DNA from: Conus ventricosus
Lineage: Eukaryota > Mollusca > Gastropoda > Neogastropoda > Conidae
DNA: 64,000 bases
Direction of reading: 5' to 3'
Assembly (NCBI GenBank): GCA_018398815.1
Contig: CM031616.1
Span: forward strand, 74,166,840 to 74,230,839
The position numbers and the translations under genes were made by a program. The number at the start of each line of letters is the position of its first letter. The first letter of the stretch is position 1. The notes under the pieces are model-generated. The model was given only the letters and a program-made list of their open reading frames with translations, had not been told where the DNA came from and searched no databases. Below are positions 25,301 through 35,385 of this stretch, piece by piece.

Positions 25301-28300
25301 GACTTTTCTTTCTTTCTGTTTGTGACCGATTCTTGGTACTTCTGATATGATCTCAGAACACTTCTTTTCATTTTCTCTGAAACTTTCATGGTCACTGCCG
25401 TTGCTTTTGTGTCTTTGCTTGATGATGGCATATGCTTCATAATTTTCTGTGAGAAGAGCTGCCCGGTCTTCCTCCATGATGTCCCCCATGATGTTGAAAG
25501 AACCTTCAACAATGGGCCCTGAGAAGATGCTCAACAGTGCCTTAACAAGGATAGAGAGCATCTGGTATCGCTGCTCCTGGTTCATTCCCGACCTGTTTGA
25601 GAGTTCAAAGACTGGCACCCACCAATCAGTGTCGATGTGAAAATCTGGCGCCGTTTCATCAACATCAAATTGTGTATTTGTGAGTCATATGTATAGTCTT
25701 TCAGCTCAATGTCAAGTTTGCCAAGACTTTCAGGAGGGATGACGTTGGGGAGTTTCTCAGCAAGAGACATCAGAGAAGATGGAGTAGCAGCAGACCTTTG
25801 AAGGCCTGGATCCAGCGCCGAAAGGTTTGTGATGTTCCTGTTGGTCAGTGGTAGCTTCTGAAGACCCTTTGCACCTGCAATGTAGCCACATCGCAAAGCA
25901 GTGAAAAAAGATGGCAGCCATGATCCATTCTTCTGCTGGTTGCGAAGGCACTCTTTCATATGTTGGCGGCAAAACTCACCAACACACAGTTGTCTGTCCC
26001 GGAGATGCAAGTCTCTGTTTTCTGGGTCGAGCCTCAGCAATGCACCAGAATCGTGTTCAGGTATGTGTACTGGATCAAGAAACAGTGAGAAAAAACGTCT
26101 CACCACAATAAACATTTCAGCATGCAGCTTGTATAAGAGGTTTCTCCGACTGAAACAATTTGACGTATCTTGAAAACTGGTCCAAGATGCCTCTGTAGGT
26201 TTCAACAGCTAATGTCAACTGGTCAGGTCTCTGGAAAAGGTAAAGAATGATTTTCTCTTTCCTTGAAGTAGATGGTTTTGATGCCACCTTGTATTGTTTT
26301 CCTTGCTGTTCCAGTATGGCATTGATCTTACTTTGTGATTGTTCTGGAGTGGCATACTTTTCGAACAGAGCCTTGATCAGCCCCGATTTTTGCCTCTTCT
26401 CTTCTGGAGTCAGGAAAGCAAAGTAGAAGACAGTGAGTGCATCCATAAGCTCATAAAGCCGATCAGCAACTTGCTGCATCTGCAAGAACCTATAACAAAA
26501 GAACAAATAACGCACTATAGCATAAACAGAATGTACCTGTAGGCAAAATCATATATACCCACGTTGGCATACACTATTAGTATGACGTGTTACACACATC
26601 TTCAGAACAACATGGGTAGAGTCAAGTCAAGATGATTTTTATAGAGGGTAAATACAATAAGCAGTTCTGCTTTTTACCATGTGGCCCTCACACACGCATG
26701 CTCCACAATTAAGTAATCAAAATGTATTATAAGAATAGATGATAGTATGGTATGTGTGAATATAAAAGAAAAAGAAAGAGAGAGAGAGAAAGAGAGAGAG
26801 ACAGACAGACAGAGTGAGAGAGGGGGAGGGGTCGCTGGCATAATTATTGCTAAGTATAATACTTTTAATAGAGAAGCAAATTATTTAATTTGAAGTTAAA
26901 CAAGCAAACTCATAAAATTTTTACCAGAATGTGCTTCAGCAGGAACCAAAATTTTACTTAAAATTATCCAATAATTAATTTATTAAATTAGGGGGAAGAA
27001 AAAGGGATGGGGGAGGGTGAATCTTATACATTGTTTTCCCACATCATTTAAATGGCAGATGTTTCCTCCCCCTATAGAATTAAAAAAAATAATGAAAAAC
27101 ACGAAAAATATGGAATGTAAAAGGAAATAAAACAAAACTCAGAAATAAAAGGAAAGATAATAGAGAAAAAGAAAAAAACAATGTAAGAAATAAAAGGAAA
27201 ATGAAAATAAATTAAAATGAATAATGGCTAATGGAACTGAATGATGGACTACAGACTACGATTAATGGAAAAAATGTAAATATTGTATAATATACTGAAA
27301 ATAAAAAGCAATAAAAAAAATTGGCAGCTTAAAAAACAAAACAAAAAAAACTAAAAAAGAAAGTCATGGGGCTGAGTGAGTGAGTGAGTGATAAGTATTA
27401 TCGTTAATAATTACATTTAATTACTTTTGGTCAATATACACGCCCCCCCCCCCCCCCCCCCAAAAAAAAACAACAACAAAAAAACAAAAACACACACACA
27501 CAAAAACACACACACACACAAAAACAAACAAACAAAAAACAACAACAACAACAACAAAACAATCATTTAATTTTTATGTTCTTCTTTCCGCGCCTTCTTC
27601 CTATTTCCATAAAATATATACCAGTCAGCTTATGTATTCACATTCACATAAACACAAGCTACAAAAATTAAAAGTATAGCCCAATTCTTTAGAAACGAAA
27701 GTAAACATACCTGTTTGGAATAGGCCGGATCAGACGTTTAGCTTTCTTGCCATACAGGTGTTCCTGTATTGTGCTGAAGAGGTAGCTGGCCTTCGGCGAT
27801 GACTCTTCAATGTCATAGTGCAAATCACCTGCCAATTCTTGAAGCGGCAAAAACTTCTGGTCGAACTGCTGGAACATGTGGCTGGCGCTGGTGTGGACAA
27901 TGTGAATGGTGTCTCCACTGATATCAAGCAGCGAGGTTTGTTCTTTCCGTATTTGTGTCTCAACACCACCTATCTTCCCTCTCATTGCATTGCAATTGTC
28001 CATCAGCACAGACACTACACTTTCCCACCCCAGGTCTCTCTCATTTAGTATAGAAGTAAGGGCATCAAAAATGTTCTTTGAATTCGCCAAATTCACAACT
28101 TTAGATCCAAGATGATCAATAACAACTTTTCCAAGGTCCTGATCAAAGTACTGGACAAGAACATTAACAATTTTATCATTGTTATTGTTTGTTGCCTCGT
28201 CCACATTGAGGGAGAAGAATGTCCCAGGGCAACGCAGTTTTTCTGAAAGGTCCTCTTTCATTGTGGTTGCGACACCGTGTGTCATTGTGTAGGTTGCACA

Positions 28301-31300
28301 TGTTCGACAAAAAGATAACGCTGACAGAGCAACCTTGTCAGCAGAAAGTCGCTTGGACAAATCAACCAGGGCCTGACTCAACGAAAGTGGTAAACAATGT
28401 TCAGCTAAAAAACAACACAGCACAGACTTCAGTTCAGCCGTCCCCTCGCTTACACTCGATTTGGTGGAGGTTGTTTTTGTTGCACCGTCGAGGGTACACG
28501 TTTGTCTGACTGATTTCAAGTTTGCTGCATGCTGTGAATCGTCAGCATGGGAAGAAAGTGCCTTCTTTCCTCGGTTGGAATAAAGGAGCGTTTTACCACA
28601 CGGGACACAGAAACACATGCCCGCGACTGGCACTTTTTGACACCATTCTCCGAATTTCACACCACTGTCATTTTTTTCCTCTAGCCAGGCCCATCTCCAC
28701 TTATTTTTCACATCCTTTTCAAGTTCACTCACATCACAACCCCTTTCGACAAACTTCATATTTCCGCGATCTTGACAAACTTATACCAGTTTTTATTCAG
28801 CTTTCTCAGACCATGCCGCTGCATTCCGTGATCCACAAGACTGGCGTCTTTCTACCGCACACTGATAAAGTCGATGACATCATTTCCGCTAAGAACGTGT
28901 TTTCACTGACTATTTCCGTTTTCGCTTCACTTGCAGTAAAGAGACAATGTAAGGGAGAACACTCTATCCATCCTCGTCGGGATTCCGACCCGATTTACTC
29001 GTCGGAGACATTCGCTTCGGACGTTTTTCTTTCCGATCGGAATGAAATCGGAACGCTACGCGATTTTTGCTTAAAATCGGAAAGCAACATTTTCAAAAAT
29101 TCGCAAATCTGATTTCCGATCTGAATCGGAGATCTGGCACCCCTGCATATGTCACTCCGTCATTCTGGCCACCTGTCCACAGCCCCACATCACTCCGTCA
29201 TTCTGGCCACCTGTCCACAGCCCCACATCACTCCATCATTCTGGCCACCTGTCCACAGCCCCACATCACTCCGTCATTCTGGCCACCTGTCCACAGCCAT
29301 ATGTCACTCCGTCATTCTGGCCACCTGTCCACAGCCACACGTCACTTCGTCATTCTGGCCACCTGTCCACAGCCATATGTCACTCCCTCATTCTGGCCAC
29401 CTGTCCACAGCCACACGTCACTCCCGTCATTCTGGCCACCTGTCCACAGTCCCACATCACTCCGTCATTCTGGCCACCTGTCCACAGCCCCACATCACTC
29501 CGTCATTCTGGCCACCTGTCCACAGCCACACGTCACTCCGTCATTCTGGCCACCTGTCCACAGCCACACGTCACTCCATCATTCTGGCCACCTGTCCACA
29601 GCCCCACATCACTCCGTCATTCTGGCCACCTGTCCACAGCCACATGTCACTCCGTCATTCTGGCCACCTGTCCACAGCCACACGTCACTCCGTCATTCTG
29701 GCCACCTGTCCACAGCCACACGTCACTCCGTCATTCTGGCCACCTGTCCACAAACCCACGTCACTCCGTCATTCTGGCCACCTGTCCACAGCCACACATC
29801 ACTCCGTCATTCTGGCCACCTGTCCACAGCCACACGTCACTCCGTCATTCTGGCCACCTGTCCACAGCCACAGCCTGCCTACTCCACCTGCACCCTGCCA
29901 CCACCAATCCACAGGGAGCAGCAAGGGGTCACAAGGCAACTGACCAAAGGACTGATGCTCAGTCACTTTGCTGATGGTCAGTGGTGCTTGTTCTAACCTA
30001 ACTTACACAGTGGCTCTGACTGGAATCCATCCAACACACTTTGCTGATGGTCAGTGGTGCTTGTTCTAACCTAACTTACCCAATGGCTCTGACTGGAATC
30101 CATCCAACACACTTTGCTAGTGTCCAGTGGGGGCCGGAATAGCTCAGTTGGTAGAGCGCCGGACTCGTGATCCTGGGGTTGCAGGTTCAAATTTTGGTAC
30201 AGGGGGATTTTTCCCTCGGAGTTAACATTGGTTCCGACTCCATTCCCCATACAGTCCTTCGAATGAGACTATAAACTGAGGTTCCATGTGTGAACGCAGG
30301 CACAACACCTTGCACACTCGTAAAATCCCATCACCAACTTTCAGAAGAGAAGGCCAGTTTGGCCGTTGGTATGGATGACACATTACACATAGCATGCACC
30401 TTCCCCGAAGATAGAGTATGGCTGCCTTAATGGCGGGATAAAAAACGGTCATACACACAAAACTCCACTGCCTGTCTATACAGGCAGTGTCAGCCTGCAT
30501 ACACAGAAGGAAAGAAAGAAAGAAAGCTAGTGTCCAGTGGTGCTTGTTCTAACCTAACTTACCCAATGGCTCCGACTGGAATCCATCCAACTCACTTTGC
30601 TAGTGTTCAGTGGTACTTGTTCTATGGTAGTGTTCAGTGGTGCTTGTTCTATGGTAGTGTTCAGTGGCTTGTTCTATGGTAGTGTTCAGTGGCTTGTTCT
30701 ATGGCAGCGTTCAGTGGTGCTTGTTCTATGGTAGTGTTCAGCGGCTTGTTCTATGGCAGCGTTCAGTTGTGCTTGTTCTATGGTAGTGTTCAGTGGCTTG
30801 TTCTATGGCAGCGTTCAGTGGTGCTTGTTCTATGGTAGTGTTCAGTGGTGCTTGTTCTATGGTAGTGTTCAGTGGTGCTTGTTCTAATCTAACTTATCCA
30901 ATGGCTCTGACTGGAATCCAACCAACAACTTCTCACCATGAATCTGCCATGCAAACTACTTTGCCGTGGCAGCTGAGAGCAAGCTGAATCAATTCTGTGC
31001 TCTTTTGAAAGAAACTGGAAAGAAATGTTTTGCACTTCTTGCAGTGATCATTCTTATGCACAAATGTGCGCCTCTGACCTGTGCACACAAGTCCACATGC
31101 ACGCACACAAACACATACACACACACACCCCTTTAAACATGTATTCGTCTGTTCTCGTATATGTTTTCATACATCATTATCTATGCATATTTATTTGTCT
31201 TTCATTTGATGTCATTGGTCCCAAAGACGGATTATGATTAAAACATCGACAATGTTTGTTCTTTTGTTTCTTTGAAAAATCTTCAAAACATTCTCAAAGA

Positions 31301-31893
31301 AAGTTTTCATTTGTGAAAATGTAATACACTGTAGTAAAATTCTATTTCTGTAGTCATGTTAATTTTTAATAGCTGGTCTAGAGTTCTGACAGTAGTGGAC
31401 CTGAAACTTCCCACTGAACAGCCAAAGCATGTCAGACAGAGAAGGTAACTCACCCAGTCGCTGTGCCAAGGCTCGTAACTCATGTAATTCCTCTTCCATA
31501 CCAGTCTTTGCACTTGAACTAGTCTGGTGTCACTTTGTTTGAAATTTTAGCATTTTTCACAAACTATATATACATGTATACGCATTCGCTTGTGCACTGA
31601 GCTTAAACTGCTGCTGGCCTGGTTTTGTGCACAGCAAATTACACTGCATGAAATTGAGGAGCACTTTACCATGGCTGATGTAGATTGCCTTCTTACAAAT
31701 CAAGGATGTACGCTGAATTCCAAATTACCACTTAATTACAATCAGTTTTAATTTTGAGTTCTGTACGGTCTACTGGCACTGGGACCTTGACATGATGATC
31801 CTGAATGCAGCTAAATTCGGTGAGTTGGGATAAGCAGCATGGGATGAAGTGACTGGTGTGACACCTCCAATATGGCGTGCACGCACGCACGCA

Positions 31894-31937
<44 letters not shown>

Positions 31938-34055
31938 TAATGAAACAAACAAAAAACCCAAAGCAGGCAGAATTCTACAGAACAAGACCAGGTTTTCAAA
32001 TGAAACCCTACCAAATGTGATGCACCATTGCTGACAGAGGTCTGGAGCTGAGAAGACACAGGGTCAGAGTGAAGGTCCAGGCAGGGCTTGCGATCGTATG
32101 GCTTCATTTTGGGTTTCTTCACTCGGGGGTCATAGGGCTGACTGTGTCCTATGCCCGAGGAGGTAGTAGCTGCCTGTAGGAGAAAAGAAACAAAGAAAAC
32201 AAGTAGAACACACACATTATCCTATCAAGACAAACTGATCGCTACCACAATATATACTGCTATTCCTCTGATGACAAAAAACATGTAAAACATGTGTGAA
32301 TCAATTAAACAGACAATTTTTTAACACGCCAATGTGATTTTTTTGTTTTTAATCAAAGGTTTCGATTATCATGGTAAGTTCCAAGCATAATGATCACAAT
32401 TCTGGAAAGGAGCTTTAATCCTGAAGAACCACTTTGACCATTTCTGAGGTGAGGCAATCAAAAACCACCCACCACACACAATCCTCTCATCATAAGAAGA
32501 GCACAGTGATCTTGCACTTATATTGCAAAACACTGTGAGTTCCTTCACCGTTCCCCCAGCCTCCCATCCACCTTCCCCATACCTGTGCTTGAGGCCCACC
32601 GCTCCCTTCTTCCTCTTCCATGAAGAACTGATAAAGCAATATGCAAACAATACCTGCCTGAGGATGGCTGTTCTATCTTTCAACTTGGTGATCATTTGAA
32701 ACCAGGAAGTCCACTGATAGTCTACGCTCTGGATTACCAAATGGGGGTCAAGTCAAAACGCACCTGTCTTATGGAAGTGGTTCCATCTTTCACATACTGC
32801 TCATGTTTCCTCTTGACAATCAGTGCCTGCAGTTCTTTCTTCTTCTTCAGAAATCCTTCTTCATCTGTAAATTACGAAACATAATCAATCATGATAACTT
32901 TCTGTAAATTCTTTTAAAATAAGCAATAACGATTTAAGAAAAATAAATTTAAAATATCATCTAGAAAAATCTTCATTTGCAAATGGCAATGCATGATGAA
33001 TCATCATGTACTGAAGATTTTCGCAAAATAATCATAGCAAATACATTCATAGCCGAAATGCCATAAACACGACACTGTTTTATTCAGTTTTTATTATGGT
33101 TATAATAATGTTAATTTCTCAAAGCCTTGAAAAACCAAACTGCAATAATAAGATGTCATGAATTACATTGTAAGGCTTAGTTTTGTTTTGCTTTCATTTT
33201 GCTTTTTGTCCCCCTTTCAAGAGATCCTTATTGTGTAACGATGTCCAGAATTTGTAGACTTGGCCACATGTACCTTATGTTGTCCACCCAGGTAGCTCAT
33301 CTTACTGAATTCCGTTCATTACAAATGTGGCAAATTCACAACCCAAAAGCCTTGCTTTAACACTACATATTTTACTACCCATCCTAACCCATTCAGAACT
33401 GCTTAGCTATTGACAGTAGGTCTACAATTTTCTACCTGCTAACAGAAATTTACAATTGCCACCATCAGCATTGTACTCACCCGCTTTAAAATCTGTTCAA
33501 TATTCACCTTTTCAAAGATTTAATAAAACAATTTCTATTTTGAATAATTACTTCTCATTTTTGGAACACTTTGTCTGGATAGACATGTTCATGATGAGAA
33601 ACAAAACAAAATAGAAAAAATCCCTGCAAAATGTTGAAGAAAATTCCATGTCTGGCCAAAGACATGCTCTGACTGATAACGAGATAAGCATTCTAAGAGC
33701 TTGAATAAAAAATAGTAGAGATGTTTAACATCAAACCATAAGTATGCATGTCAAAAAGCACAGGTAAATCTACCCTAGTGGACATACATCAATATTTTTT
33801 TTCATTGGAAGTATTTCCAACTTTATATATATATTTCCAACTTTGGTCCGACTACCTTGTTGCCAGAGTGTTAAATCTGGAAAGTGCATGCCATGTGAGA
33901 AGAATCATCTCTCAGATGAGATTGAAAGTGTGTATGTGAACATATATATGTGTGTCTGTATTTTCTGTGTGGGCATGCCTGTATGTGTGCGTGTGTGAAT
34001 GTGTGTGTGTGCATGTGCAGACTACATGTGTGTGTGTTTGTGAATGTATGTATAT

Positions 34056-34105
<50 letters not shown>

Positions 34106-34180
34106 ACATGTTTGAGTGAGTGCGAATGTGTGGACTGTGTGAGCGTGTTCACCAGCATGCATGCACCTGCTGTGCGTGTG

Positions 34181-34276
<96 letters not shown>

Positions 34277-34809
34277 TAAATGCACGTGGTGTGCGTGTAT
34301 AGATGCGAGTATGCATGACAAAGAGAATTCCACAACTAACTTACTACCTCTCTCAGTCTCTGGTAGATTAAAAACTACAGTCTCTCGCCTGCATCATCAA
34401 CCACAAGGCCATAGTCTCAGGTTATCTGTGGAGGGCTCTACAACATCATCAATGTGTAGTACACATATTTACACATGTTGTTGAGTATGAACTTACTTCT
34501 AGCATGTTTTTTGCCTTGCCTGTGTACCATGAGCATGTTCACAGTGTCAAACACAGGGTGGTGGCCACACACAAGGCACGTCAATCTGAAACAGATCCCA
34601 GATGTTTTCTTTTATCAAGAGTTCATTGATCTGCAAATTTATGCAATTCTTTTATTAGACGACACTTCCTTTCCCAGTGTGTGTGTGTGTGTGTGTGTGC
34701 GTGTGCGCGCGTGTCTTTTGTAGCAGTGCGTGTGTGTGTGTGTGTGTGTGTTTATGAACATGACAGGGCAAGAAGGGTGGAGAGATTGGTATCTCTTTAC
34801 AACAGTGTT

Positions 34810-34879
<70 letters not shown>

Positions 34880-35342
34880 TGTGTGTGTGTGTTTGTGTGT
34901 TTATGAATATGACAGGGCAAGAAGGGTGGAGAGGTTGGTATATCTTTACAACAGTGTCGGTGTGCGCGAGAGATCTTATTTTTGTAGTGTGTTATAATGT
35001 GTCTACATGTGTGTGATTGTGTGTTTGCCAGTACAAGTGCATTGTGCATGCATACATGTGCCCATCACATGTGTGTCTCCTTTTGTATTCACACAGATAC
35101 AGGTGACATATGAAATTAAGCAACTGTTCTCTATACCTTCCATTGCACAGTAATTTGGCCTCGTCCTCTGGTATATCTTCTCCAAACAGTTCCGTTACGC
35201 GCCTTCTCTGTGGAAAATAAATGCAACATTAATTTCTTTTGATGATGTTGAAATAAATACAAACAAATCAAAAGACTTCATTATTTTCCTGCCCACTGTT
35301 CCTGTTCATGCCTCCATCCTGTACGTGTACATTCCCTCACAC

Positions 35343-35385
<43 letters not shown>

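Larger units (their letters stand above)
24011..29145 (-). mobile_element. Decayed hAT-superfamily DNA transposon with OTU-fused transposase
   Basis: A 5.1-kb element in an SCNM1 intron, same strand as SCNM1. Its 5' side ends at 29145 with the hAT-like terminus CAGGGGTGCCAGATCTCC (minus strand), followed inward by several ATCGGAA/TTCCGAT words that look like subterminal transposase-binding repeats (28978-29130). The 3' boundary is less clear: minisatellite starts only about 26 bp after the stop codon, so that end may be truncated. Arrays of the same 38-bp unit flank both sides. The gene has one GT-AG intron (26490-27710). Confidence 0.8.

Noticed and set aside
28522..29112. Plus-strand 196-codon ORF
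   Set aside because: It is antisense to the hAT first exon and its 5' end, with no domain; a shadow frame.
29067..29996. Plus-strand ORFs of 264-309 codons with HSGHLSTA repeats
   Set aside because: Frames through the 38-bp minisatellite, beginning in the hAT 5' end.
30131..30205. Genuine tRNA gene
   Set aside because: The A and B boxes are good, but the sequence lacks a pairing acceptor stem, is joined to a SINE body and has a target duplication.
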